Source of the DNA: Taxawa tesnikishii (nom. ined.)
Lineage: Eukaryota; Ascomycota; Dothideomycetes; Dothideales
DNA: 64,000 nucleotides
Assembly (NCBI GenBank): GCA_030247885.1
Contig: JAPDRO010000001.1
Coordinates: 682,001-746,000, forward strand
Direction of reading: 5' to 3'
Every line of letters starts with the position of its first letter. Position 1 is the stretch's first letter. Positions 33,382 to 44,579 of the stretch are shown piece by piece. Under the pieces are notes generated by a model. The model was not told the origin of the DNA. It did no database searches and was given only the letters and a program-made list of their open reading frames with translations. The position numbers and the translations under genes are program-made.

Positions 33382-35505
33382 GGCAGAGCTACTCCCACCA
33401 CACCGGATCAGTCTGAATCGACCACAACGGGTTACGAACTGACTGCCTTCTACTAGACGCACGGCAATCGATCTGACACGAGGGAAGAACACTCTCGTTC
33501 TCTATTTGTGCTCAGCAGCTTCGCGAGTTTTCGTATCTGCCATGCAGCGGAGTCAAGATTCTTGGTGCAACAGCATCTCCACGGAAGCTCTTTTTCCTCC
33601 AGGCATGAGCCGCACTGCCACCCCGGCTTCAAACAGGGACAGCGAAGTGTATGCAGACTAGAGTTGCATTCAAGCTACGTTCCATGTTTCAATGAAAGAC
33701 TCAGCCTGGCTTGCGCAGCATACTCATTTCTGGTCTCAATGATACCGTCGTATTCTTTTTTTGTCCTTCAAATTGGACCGGGTTTGGTTGGGCCTTTTGG
33801 GATTTTGGGAGGATGGCGTGGCGCAAAGAGCAGGATACCCTAAGCTATGATGATGACATGGTTGTTCGTATGATTTTGTACTTATAACACAATGTTGAAG
33901 TTCATGGGCATTCAGTCACATGAACAGTGTCCCGACTGCTTGCTCAGATTTGTGCCCGAACCTACTCAGCAACGTCCCTTGGCACCTAGTCACTTTGGAG
34001 TCTTCCTTCTGGCCGAATGCCTACTTTGACAAAAAAAGGTGATAGAAGCTGATCGCCGCCAAACCCTCAACCACTTTAGTAGCGTGTTTCTCGTGCTGCT
34101 CCTATGCGTTACTAAGTGCAGCTTTGACTGAGATTCAGTCTAGCTTTCCGCTCACAGTTCCATATCGAGATAGGTTGTACTAGCATACAGAATCAGAGCA
34201 CTGTGAAGAGCGGCGGGCCGTTGCTTTACTCAGAAACACAGCCCACGTATTGTGTTCGATCAGCGTAGAGACAATATCTAAAATGAATCGTTCTGCTCGA
34301 TCAGGTGAGCATTCTTACGCTTCGATCATGTGATTGTCCACGTGCTAAAATATGGGCCCATCCATGCAAACTTTAGACAAATTTCAGCTTCTACAGTGCC
34401 ATTGAACGAAGACACAAGGCGGAGTGATATAGGAGACAGAACACCTTTCACAAGGCATAAAGTAGTAAGATGGCATTAGAAAAGGTGTGTGAGCACTGCT
34501 GAGAACGGATTGAATAGTAGACCTTTCCGAAGCGTGGATGATGGTCCTGAACTCGTTACTAATCAGTCAGTCCGTTCACTTACCCTTCGGTCTCGTACAA
34601 CGCCGAGCTCTCTGTCGGCCTTCGCCGCAGGCTGGACCAGCATAACCTTCGTCTGCACGCTCGCCATGATCAGTGTGTAGGTAGCGCGATAGACGGCCGT
34701 GGGCCATCCCAATCGTCCACCGCGGCTTGGACAGTGTAGGAACATTCTTATCTGACCTCAGCTGACCGAAAGCTTCGATCTTTCCCGTGATGTGAAAGGC
34801 TGATAGATCACGAGACAGTCCACGTGAAGATCGGTCTTGCGACGTCACAAACAGAGACGGTTCACCTGATTGAACAGAGGGCTGAAGACTAGAGATACGT
34901 GGGAAAGGGCGTCAACTGTTTTCGATCCTTCAGTCTAGCTCATCTAGAATTGTCAAAGGATATCTGGATCGATTCCTACGGTGTTTTGCAAGAACTTCTT
35001 ACCAGGAATCAAAGTCTCGCAGGTGAAGCGTATCGGTAGAAGTGACTTTATCCCTTGTACGGTAACAGAGCACGCAATGCAATATCCTATCTCGGCTTCG
35101 TTCGATATTTGGCCCGGCTGTCGCCACGGAAGGCGCTTGTACTGACGATGCAAGCCTCAAGGTGGCGCAAGACTCGTGCGCTATGCTCTACGTTCTCGTA
35201 AAACCACAGTGCCTTTCTTTCTTCGGTTCTTTATACAGATGTCAGACTGTTGTGGGTTTCTTTGCTGTACTTGCCTACATCTGCTCGTGAACACCGTAAT
35301 ACATACATAACGCATGTCGCAAGTTGAACTCGGAGCAGACACAAGTATCGGACGCAAAGCGGCATTGATACCATCACATCCACTGACAACATCTTGCTTC
35401 AATGCGAATCCCTTGGTAAGCACCATACCAGATTTGAAGACTGAGAAAACTGATATACATTCCAAAGAAGTTCTATAGAAGATCCGTTGCAATCGTCCAC
35501 ATGCC
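33382..35505. other. Long intergenic region, nothing certain
   Basis: About 2.1 kb without a recognised gene. On the minus strand an ATG at 34667 opens a 36-codon stretch (MASVQTKVMLVQPAAKADRE...) ending at a GTAAGT donor near 34560. It could be a first exon, but I found no convincing following exon. The rest shows no repeat array or RNA gene that I can recognise. Confidence 0.45.
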
Positions 35506-37299
35506 TCATGCCTGATAGACACTATCCCTAACAAGCAGATCGACATACTTGTCCACTTCCATGCCATAAAGTTTTTGGGGGTCGTTGCCCAAATCCACCA
35601 ACTCCTGGACCTTCTCCTTGGGGAAGTGCGGCTCCAGATGCCTGACAAACTTCTTCATAATCTCCGGTTTTGCCTCCTCTCTCCTGAGCTTGTGACCCAA
35701 GGGCGCCTCCACAACCTCCTCCTCAATCGTGGTTCCGTCCTCCAGCACCACAGTCAAAGCATTCGCAATCGTACGCTTCTCGGGATCGTGATAGTCAGCG
35801 GTGAACTGAGGGTCCTCAACACAGCTGATGCGCTTGCGGAGAGACTCGACGAGTTCACTCTGCGCGGCTTCGGAGGAGTCGGTGTAGTCGCTTGCTTCGA
35901 GGCGGTCGAAGACAAACATGGTGGCCACCATGTATTGGACGCAGTGGTCCCGGTCGGCGAAGTTATCCATAGGCTTGAGCTGCTTGTCGATGATGCGGAT
36001 GCAGGCTTCGTGGGTACGGTTTGTGACAGTGACAATGTCCTTTGCCGTCTTGCCCATGGCACGCATCTTCTTGTTGATGCGTTTGGCGGCTTCGATGGCG
36101 GTTTGCGAGTGGAACTCAGCTAAGTGGGAGCAGTAAGCATACCTCTTCTGCGCAGGTTCTGAGTAGATGGGGATTGGTCGAATGCTCACCTGGGTAGGAA
36201 ACCTTGAAGAGGACGTTCTCCATGACGTAGCTGCCATACGGGCGCTGGAACTTGAAGGGGCGCCGTTGAAGTTGACGTCGTAGAAACCCCAAGTTGGCGC
36301 GCTGAGGACCGTCGCCATGCCGCCCTCGCCCTTCATGACCTTCAGACAAAGGTTTACCGCCTTTTCGCAAGCATCACCAGCAGCCCAACTCTTCCGGCTC
36401 ATGGTGTTCGGGCTGTGTCTGTAGGTACGCATACTCTGACCGTCGCACCATGCCTGGGAGATTGCATCTCTGGTCTGGGCCTCGTTGAGGCCAAGCATCT
36501 TGCTGACGACAGCGGTGGATGCGACCTTGACCAGGACTACGTGGTCGAGACCAACCTTGTTGAAGGAGTTCTCGAGAGCCATGCAGCCTTGAATCTCATG
36601 TGCCTTGATCATAGCCTCCAGCACTTCCTTGATGGTGAAGATCTTGCCATTACCTAACTTTCCGCCAGCTCTGTTCGTTCGGCTAATCCAGTCAGCGACA
36701 GCCAGAATACCGCCCAGATTGTCGGAGGGGTGACCCCACTCGGCGGCAAGCCAGCAGTCATTGTAGTCAAGCCACCTGATCATGGCACCAATGTTGAATG
36801 CTCCGAGGACAGGGTCCAGTTGGTATGGTGTTCCGAAAACGCGGGTACCGTTGGGGACAGTGGTGCCCTCGACGACGGGTCCGAGCAGCTTGGTGCAGTG
36901 GGGGAATTTGAGGGCTTCGAGGCCACAGCCGATGGTGTCGAGGAAGACGAAACGGGCCGTGTCCAGCTTTGCAGGATATCAGTGCATGGACACAAGGCGT
37001 CTCAGCAGCAGATCGCTTACAGCAAGATCAGAATCAATCTTGTAGTTATGGATGTAGTTTGCCATGTCGACAATCTCATTGTCGAAGTCTTTGGCGGGGG
37101 CCGGAGCGGCCATGGCATCGGACTTAGAGATCATGGTGGTAGAGAAGGCGGCTGCCGAACGATGGTGCAAGGAGCTGGTGATGGCAGAGAAGAGGGCGGG
37201 CGCAATGCCTCTTGTGGTTCTGGGCGAGCAGTGCAGTGGAGCTCTCTGGCGGAGATTTCGAGATGCAGTGCGGAGAAAGCTGCGGCTTATGGACGACAT
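35506..37299 (-). CDS. 2-methylcitrate dehydratase (PrpD/MmgE family), mitochondrial
   Basis: This enzyme dehydrates 2-methylcitrate to 2-methyl-cis-aconitate in the methylcitrate cycle, which detoxifies propionyl-CoA in mitochondria. Exons are 37299-37021, 36966-36190 and 36119-35506, about 556 residues. The first about 50 residues are Arg/Ser-rich (MSSISRSFLRTASRNLRQRA), a typical mitochondrial presequence. PrpD blocks include MIRWLDYNDCWLAAEWGHPS, NLGGILAVADW, SQAWCDGQSMRTYRHSPNT, KSWAAGDACEKAVNLCL and TNRTHEACIRIIDK. One frame break at 36257-36260 fits a missing base, giving GAPFKFQRPYGSYVMENV. Confidence 0.93.
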
Positions 37300-38400
37300 T
37301 GCAGAGCTGTCCCAGCATTAGCAGACGCAGCAATTGACGACCGGGATCGAGTGGGTTTCAGAAAGAAAACGAGACAGCACTCACTCTACCCAATTGAAGG
37401 ACAGATTCCGCCGAGTTGTGTGCGGAACAAGATTGCAAGAGTGTTAACAGGATGTGGGCGGATTGGCCGAAGGTCGTCGCGGGGACATGTTTGGACTCGC
37501 TTGAGCGGACGTCCACCCTTCGCGTTCCCGAGGTCCGACAGTCGAGCGCGCATCAGCATCAGCATCAGCATCAGCATCAGCATCAGCCACCATCGTCTAC
37601 CTACCCATCAAAACATGGGGGAATCTACCGTCGTAGCCTCTCTCTTTTCCATGCTCCTCCTTCTTCACACAGTACAGTGCAGCTAGCTCATTCTGATCCA
37701 CGCTCGCAGTTTTCATTCTTGCCATTGCGGAGACAACATCAGCTCGTTGAGCCTTTACCGTATATCGGACTGGGCGGTTGTCGGCTACGCTATACCTACT
37801 GACTGGGTTTGCACAACTGCTAGCTATGCTTTAGTCCATGTTTTACCAACGACACTCGCATGACACTCACGCATATTGGGACGTCGAGCACCGGGGTCGA
37901 CTCCGAACATGTTTATCCATCACCCGTCACGTCACACATTAGAGTCTCTTCATCTCCACAACAAAGGCAGGGGATCTCCGGCAACGCCACGAAGCAGATC
38001 CAGGACAGTGGCCCAGAGGAGAAAGTAGAATCCAGCCCGGAGCATTGGCGCTGTTCTTTCATCTTGTTAACAGGCATTACTCGCTTCCTTTTGACCCGAG
38101 CAAGAGTGACAACCCGATCTGGGGAAGAAGGCATCCTGGGTCAGCGTGAGGATTTGCAGGAAGGGGTGCCGATCTCCATGAGTTTCCCCGCCTAAGCCCA
38201 TGATTGTGCCGCAGTTGAAGGATCAATCATAGGTACTAATCAACCGTCGTCATCCTCTTTTGTTTCCAGCCTCATCTTTGCGCTCTCCCCTTCTTCCTTG
38301 CCTGTTGGTTGTCAAAGACGCCTTTGGTTCTACTCACCACGAGAGCAAGCTCTACTTCCACTTCCACACCGACCCCGGTGTTCGGGCCAATTCGAACAAC
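37300..38400. other. Divergent intergenic region with a CATCAG array
   Basis: About 1.1 kb between the PrpD and MFS transporter starts. About six CATCAG hexamers lie at about 37550-37588. No gene was recognised. Confidence 0.6.
37550..37588. repeat. (CATCAG)n microsatellite
   Basis: About six head-to-tail CATCAG hexamers in the region upstream of the MFS transporter gene. Confidence 0.93.
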
Positions 38401-40195
38401 ATGGCGCTCTGGTATACGTTCGGCATTGCGCTTTTCGCCGCCATCGGCACCTTCCTTTTCGTAGGAAAGCCTGTCTGTGCGCACGGGAGTGGCCTGCTGA
38501 TCATCGACAACATAGGGTTTCGATACCGGTATAGCTACAACGAGTGAGGTTGAACCCGCTTACTGATGAGTAACGGACTAAAGTATGCGACAGCAATCGC
38601 ACATACGAGTTGGATCAGTTACATGCATCATCCTTCCAATGGCCTTACCGGTGCAGTCGTAGCTGTGTACATCGCCGGCGAAGCAGGAGGCGCATTAACC
38701 CAGACCTTTGTCGGTGATAGCCTTGGTCGCGTACGTTTCATGCAGATGATGTGCATCATCGTCACCATCGGTACCGTCATCCAGACAGCATCCATCAACA
38801 TTGGAATGTTCCTCGCAGGACGCGCGTTGGCCGGGTATGCCGTAGGTGGCATGGTTGCGACAGTGCCCATCTACCTCAGTGAGATCTCATCTCCACGACA
38901 CCGCGGCTTGATTGGCGGTATATCGGGATGCGGCATTTCCTTTGGTACCATGATGTCCAACTGGGTCGGGTTTGCTTGCGGCTACGCCCCTTACGGACCC
39001 ACTCAGTGGCGACTCCCACTCGGAATTCAGATCCCTTGGGGTGTCATCATGTTCGCCGGACTTGCCACCTTTATGCCTCACTCGCCTCGTCAACTGATAC
39101 GTGCCGGAAAGATCGAGCTTGCGCGCCAGGAATACATCAAAATTCGCCGAGACCTGCAATCGCATGAAGTGGCTGAGGAATTCGCACTTATGAACAGGCA
39201 GATCGAGTACGAGATGCGGCGAGAGACCACGTCGTACCAGGAGGTCTGGAAATTGTTCAGACATCGTGTCCTGGTATCTATCGCAGTGCAGACGATGACG
39301 AGCCTCACTGGCGTCAACGTAATCCAGTACTACCAAACAACGCTCTACAAGTCTTTGGGTATCGAGTCACACACCATCCTTGCTTTGTCAGCTGTCTACG
39401 GCACAGTGGCTTTCCTGTCAAACTGTCTTACCACCAGATACCTTACAGATCAATGGTGGGGCTTTGCTTGCGTGATTCATCCTCCAGAATGGCCGGTTGC
39501 TGATACGCGTGCAGGGGTCGGCGCAAGATGATAATCACTGGACTTGCTGGTATAGTACTCATCGAAATCTACGCCGCGGTCATGCAACGCGAATTCCAGA
39601 ACACGAACAACAGGATTGGAAAGGGCTTTGCCATCCTGGGCATATACCTTTTCGTGGTGTGCTACTACGGTATGCTGAACAGCACAACCTGGCTCTACGG
39701 CGCCGAGGTCCTCCCCATCGCGCTGCGAAGTAAAGTAATGGGGCTAGCGGCCGCGTCGCATTTCATTGTCAACGTGGCCAGTAAGTGCTGCCTGTCGACA
39801 ATGTTGAAAGCGATCCGTACTAACACTGTTCTAGTTACTGAAGCAGGACCCAGTGCATTTGCGAACATCCACGAGAACTACTACTATGTTTTCGTGGGAT
39901 GCACGCTTGTCTTCCTCATCATCGCGTACTTTTATTTTCCGTAAGTCATTCTCTGTTCCGTCTCCTGACCCGCGCAGGGGTTTTGCAGGATCTATGCTCA
40001 CCATAAGGAAATAGCGAAACAAGACTTAAGACGCTCGAGGAGGTCGCGGCCGCGTTTGGCGATAGGGTTGTCGAAGTGACTGATAATGACGTCGCTGTAG
40101 AGGCCGTCTTGGGCGAGAAGGCGGGGACTGGTCAAGTGGAATTGGTGGAAACGACAAGCAAGCACCAAGGATTTGGAGATGTAACCGGACGCTGA
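38401..40195 (+). CDS. Sugar-porter family MFS transporter
   Basis: A plasma-membrane transporter of 500 residues with 12 predicted helices and no frame errors. Exons are 38401-38460, 38516-38543, 38594-39455, 39515-39780, 39835-39940 and 40015-40195. Sugar-porter signatures are present: FLFGFDTGIATT at helix 1, GRALAGYAVGGM, VPIYLSEISSPRHRG, PHSPRQLIRAGK, the QTMTSLTGVNVIQYYQTTLY helix 7 block, LTDQWGRRKM, and FPETRLKTLEEVAAAFGD after helix 12. The substrate (hexose, quinate or another small carbon source) cannot be told from sequence. Its 3' end faces the flavoprotein monooxygenase with only 35 bases between stop codons, so the 3' untranslated regions must overlap. Confidence 0.9.
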
Positions 40196-40230
40196 ATGGT
40201 GCGCAGTACGTCGTGAGCGATCGCCAACAT

Positions 40231-42166
40231 CTATACACCGTTTTGCGTCGGCTGTGCCAAACAAAACCGTTCGAAAAAGGCTCCGATCGCTTCGTAATCT
40301 GCGATATCAATGACCATTGATACGTCTGCGAGAGTGTCAACACCTCCAAGCCAACGTCAGTGTTAGAGTAACCTGTACTCACGTTGATCAGGGCGCACAA
40401 TTGCAATCGCGCCCTTTGTTACATCTAGGCCATAAAAACCGTAGGCGTGTCCATGGCTTAGATTGTAGGCTTCGTCATCGATAAACACCTTATGAAGATC
40501 TCTGATCTGCCATTTCCCGTGATAGGTTGAAAGTACTCCGGAATTTGCTCCTGCTCGATTTCTATCCGCTTCCCAGAGAGCACCACGATAGGTTCGATGA
40601 AACTATCAATGTATTCATCTGTAGGAGTGAATCTCCGGACAGGGCCGGAGGGAGACTCGAGGTAGGAAGCAAGCTTTCTGTGTGTCAGTTTGAGGATCTT
40701 AGTAGTGGATGTCAGAGTATTCCTACCTTTTTCAGCCGGTTTGCGGATTCGGACTCTCGAATATCCCCGGGAAAGATGATCATTCTCCAGCGCCCATCCG
40801 CTGGCAACGCTTTCACAAGGTGCATCGGGCGAGCATCACAAAACCGCACCACTTGAGTGCTAGGAAACCGCATGCCGACAACAAGGTTCTTGGCAAGATC
40901 TTGCTTGCTCTTCTCAGCACACGTTATCGCCGAGTCGCTGTACGCTGTTGTCAAGCCAGCAGTATAACGTCCGGCTTTCTTGAATTCACCGGCCAGGCGT
41001 TGCGAGTCCACACCTGAGCCAGCGGCGAACATCTTGGCCCACCAGCGGTCGAATTCGATCAAATCATGTGCTGTCTTCTGCCGCTCGGTCTCGTATGTCT
41101 TGAGCAGATCTGGACTAGCCAACCCCTAAGCACGGATGCCAATTTCCATCCAAGGTTGAATCCGTCCTGCAGACTGAGGTTCATGCCTTGTCCAGCCTTA
41201 GGCGAATGCGTGTGGCAAGCATCGCCGGTTAGAAAAACGCGATCGTCTTTGGAAAAGTGGTCTGCAAGTCTCTGCCCGATAGAATAAGCGGACCACCATA
41301 GGGTGTCTACAAACTCAAGCCTGTAGGGCTGGAAGATTTTGCGCGCTGCTGAATGGAGATCTTCCAATTTGACGTCTTTCACGGAGGTTTCCTGACCGAG
41401 TTCAATGTAGAAGCGGACGAGAGACTGGCCTTCACGCGGGATGATCATCAGAACTCCAGCATCGGACTGTAGTGTGGCCTTTTTGCGGATGTCGGGGAAA
41501 TTGGTGCGAGGGATCATATCCATGACACCGTAGATCTTATTCGTGCTGTCGCCGATCATCTTGAAGCCTAGTGAACGGCGTACATTGCTATGTGCGCCAT
41601 CACATCCCTGTCTGTGTTAGAACAACGGAGTAAGAAAGGGAGCGAAATCATACCAATGCGTACTTTGTCTGGAACCTCTCTGCCAACCCGTCCTTTTCCG
41701 CAACCACCGTCACAGGGTACGTGTTCGGATTTGACGCATCCGTCTCATCGACGTGGACGCTCTTGATCTCGTAGCCGTAATCCACCTCTTGCTCATTTGC
41801 TTCCCGCATAACCTCAATCATCAACCCATTGATCCTCGCTTGATTCAAGATAACATGCGGTTGATGTGACAGTCCAGGCATGGTATCCGCCACTCTCCCC
41901 GTCCTTTTAATGCCGCCCTTTCCGTCTGGCCCCCAAAAGCCAATCTCGAGCACATGATATGATTCCCGAAGCAGCTCTTCTGCTTTGCCGAAACTGTCAA
42001 AGATCTCCACGGTCCGGCACTGCACGCCATCTGCTTGCCCCATCTTCATAGGTCCAGCACGCTTGTCTAGCACTTTGCATTTGATACCATATCGTGCGAG
42101 CCAGACTGCAGCTGCTAGGCCTGCTGAGCCGCTGCCGCATATCACGACGTCGTGCTGTGAGGCCAT
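40231..42166 (-). CDS. Phenol 2-monooxygenase-type FAD hydroxylase with C-terminal thioredoxin-like domain
   Basis: An NADPH-dependent aromatic ring hydroxylase of about 593 residues. Exons are 42166-41654, 41607-40727, 40673-40383 and 40325-40231. Flavin motifs are [19 protein letters not shown] (N-terminal GxGxxG), GCDGAHSNVRRSLG (DG motif) and VFLTGDACHTHSPKAGQGMN (GD motif). The C-terminal phenol hydroxylase domain ends GLDVTKGAIAIVRPDQHVSM. Frame breaks at 41123-41126 and 40516-40518 each fit one missing base and restore RGLASPDLLKTYETER and TGKWQIRDLHKVFID. The substrate class (phenol, resorcinol, related phenolics) is inferred from the family. It sits beside an MFS transporter and a dead Zn2Cys6 factor, suggesting a small aromatic-use group. 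Confidence 0.9.
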
Positions 42167-42606
42167 GTTGAGATGATGGAAGGGAAAGCAGCAGGGAATA
42201 CCGAGGAGAAGACAGATAGGTGATTCAATACGTCATGAGAGAACTCTAACTCTTAATCTGTATGAGTTCTTGTGCTTGATCCATGGTATATACATAATGA
42301 TGGCCATGCCGCCGCAACGTGTTTCCCGGTCAATTGTGCCGGAGCAAGATGAGGGGTAGATCAACGGGAGTGCAACAGAAATAAAACCAAGTAGATCATG
42401 ACAGCGAGTGCAGATCTGATGGGATTGGAGGTTGCAGTCGCCCACGAGATGATTGAAATCCAATCAGATATAGGAATCGCCCGACCGAATCCTTTCCGTT
42501 CTCATTCGGCTTCATCCCGATTCTAAACATCTGCTCTTGTACCCACATTCGACCTAGATACATACCTACAAACCAGCCGCCATCAGCGGGCAGGACCCGA
42601 TGTGCT
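42167..42606. other. Divergent intergenic region
   Basis: About 440 bases between the monooxygenase start and the decayed transcription factor. No gene or repeat was recognised. Confidence 0.5.
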
Positions 42607-44200
42607 ATGAATGGAGACTTGCCGAGCACGACTCCCGACGCGAGAGCGAAATGAAGGAAGATAGCGCTCGCGTGTGAGCCGTGTCGTGTGACGGTCGGAA
42701 ACCCGTATGTGGCGGGTGTAACTCACGTGGACTTGGCGAAGATAAGTGTGTCTACAAGCTTGACCATGCCCGGACGGCAAGCGACAATGGGTTCATCGAA
42801 CGTTTGTTGCAAAGGAATCGAGGACTCGAGGAAGTTCTGAGAAACGTGTCGGATAGGGGCGGCGGGTCGCTAGAGGCGGATTCCACCGAGCAGGACACAG
42901 GCGCTGGGCGAGAGACGAGTACGGGCTCTCAAAGCAAACGCACAACCCGAAGCTTCAGACGGTTGGACGAAGGTTGGCATGTTCTACCCATTCATCGACC
43001 GGAAGTCGTTCATGCAAGCGTATGATCAGCTCTGGACACAGAGGTCAGACAGTACCCAGCTGCAGATGGCAGGCCCAGGTGTCGGTCTCGGTGGCTCCGA
43101 TCCATTTGGACCAGATTCTTGTTGCTCTCAACTCAATGCTCGACCTTGTCTCGCACTTCTCCGATGTTGAGCCTTCGGAACGAGCTGCTGTTGACGCATT
43201 TTTCTTTCAAAGGGCAAGGAGCCTATTTGGACTTGACCTACTGGACTCAGAGAAAGGGAGTGTAGCCATCGTACAGACCCTTCTTGTTTTTACATTATTC
43301 TGCTAGTCAACTACGTACCCCAACCGACGCTGGAACGCTGTTGGCATAACGTGTCGCGTTGCACAAGGCTTAGGTTTGCACGTTGAGAAGGCCAAGCTAC
43401 TCGAAGAATTGAGCCAGTTGGAGGTGGAAGCTCGTCGGCGTATCTGGCATGCCTGTATCACTCCGGACATGACCACTGGCATGGTACTAGGACGGCCCAA
43501 TCTTACACAAGTATATTCTCAGGTCTCATTGCCAATGGCTGCGGATGATGAATTAGTGGATACTCCGGAAGATCAGCTTCTCCAAGGCTCTGTGCCCTTC
43601 AACTTCTATACAGAAGCAATCAAGTTATAAATATCGTTAAGCGGATGGTGTCGGATCACTGCACATCTGTGTTCTCAAAAGTCTTTTAGCTTAGCAGCGT
43701 GTTGCTCGTCGGATACCTCAATCTAGCAGTCCCTGGGACATTTGGTGGCTAGAGGCCCGGCGGAGTCATCCACTACGGACCGCCTTTGCAGATGGAAACA
43801 AACGCATCGCTTGGTCTGTGAGCTAACCTCTGCCAGGTTTACTATCCTTGGCGAAAATCTCGAAAGAAATGTACAGGCCCCGCCCCGAACGGAGCGAAAG
43901 TGTTGAGCACGACGGTCAGAAGATGAAACTTTCATCCAACATTGATATACTGTCTGAGATGGACAGGAAGCTCCTAAGATGGGAACTCAAGCTTCCGAGC
44001 AATTTCCACTGGAGGAATCAGGCTAGTCCCCACTCGGGGCCGGCTCATAGATCTTATGCCTGTCCACTTCAAGGAAAGTTTCTACACCTACGGATGATGC
44101 TCGCATCGTTCCGTTTCACTGACAAACATCCCAATACATCGGCGGGTACAACAGCAACAAACTCCGGCGTCAGGCGACCACGGAACCGTTTCCGGTGAAA
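42607..44200 (+). pseudogene. Decayed Zn2Cys6 fungal transcription factor
   Basis: The family is clear from a zinc cluster (ACEPCR then CDGRKPVCGGC) at about 42673-42720 and from fungal_trans domain pieces: MFYPFIDRKSFMQAYDQLW, NAVGITCRVAQGLGLHVEKA, EARRRIWHACITPDMTTGMV, LGRPNLTQV and LSEMDRKLLRWELKLPSNFH. From ATG 42607 the frame meets TGA at 42652-42654 just before the cluster and TAG at 43304-43306 inside the domain. Each could come from a C-to-T change (CGA, CAG). About four residues normally lie between the second and third Cys pairs (CxxCRxRKxKC), and they are missing here with a frame change. Further frame changes occur near 42978 and 43110, and the part after 43630 is scattered. Single missing bases alone do not explain this, so I read it as a true pseudogene of a regulator, perhaps of the neighbouring monooxygenase. 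Confidence 0.75.
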
Positions 44201-44579
44201 GTCAAGTCGAGGAGCGAGAGTCATGGAGACGTGATCAAGCGCAGTGCGGAGGAAGGAGGGGTACTTGCCCTTGTGCAAAGCAGAGCGGCGGCTGAGTATG
44301 GCATCTGGAATCGTATGTGGATCGATGGTGGATGGAGAGCTTGCATCGATTCACGATGCTGTTGGTTCCCTAGATCATCTTTCGCACCCCCAGCTCCCAT
44401 GTCTCGTACGAAGTCGTGCATGTGAAAGAGAGGAAGTGGTTCGAGCTCATTCCGTTGATTACAGCGTCTATGATGTCTCCCCAGGACGCCTTAAGCACCG
44501 AACTCCACAGTGCTCTTTCCTCCTTGTTGTTACAACAGCGCCTCCCCAGCAAATACCATCCTCGGCCGCTCAGTTCACC
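44201..44579. other. Intergenic region between the pseudogene and RPT2, nothing recognised
   Basis: About 380 bases between two 3' ends. Open frames here continue as shadows of RPT2. No RNA gene or repeat was seen. Confidence 0.5.

Noticed and set aside
34560-34667. Possible first exon (MASVQTKVMLVQPAAKADRE) on the minus strand with a GTAAGT donor
   Set aside because: No following exon or family could be identified, so it is kept only as a note in the intergenic entry.
36730-37686. 318-codon plus-strand open frame over the start of the methylcitrate dehydratase gene
   Set aside because: Most of it is antisense to the PrpD gene, and the rest runs through a simple repeat.
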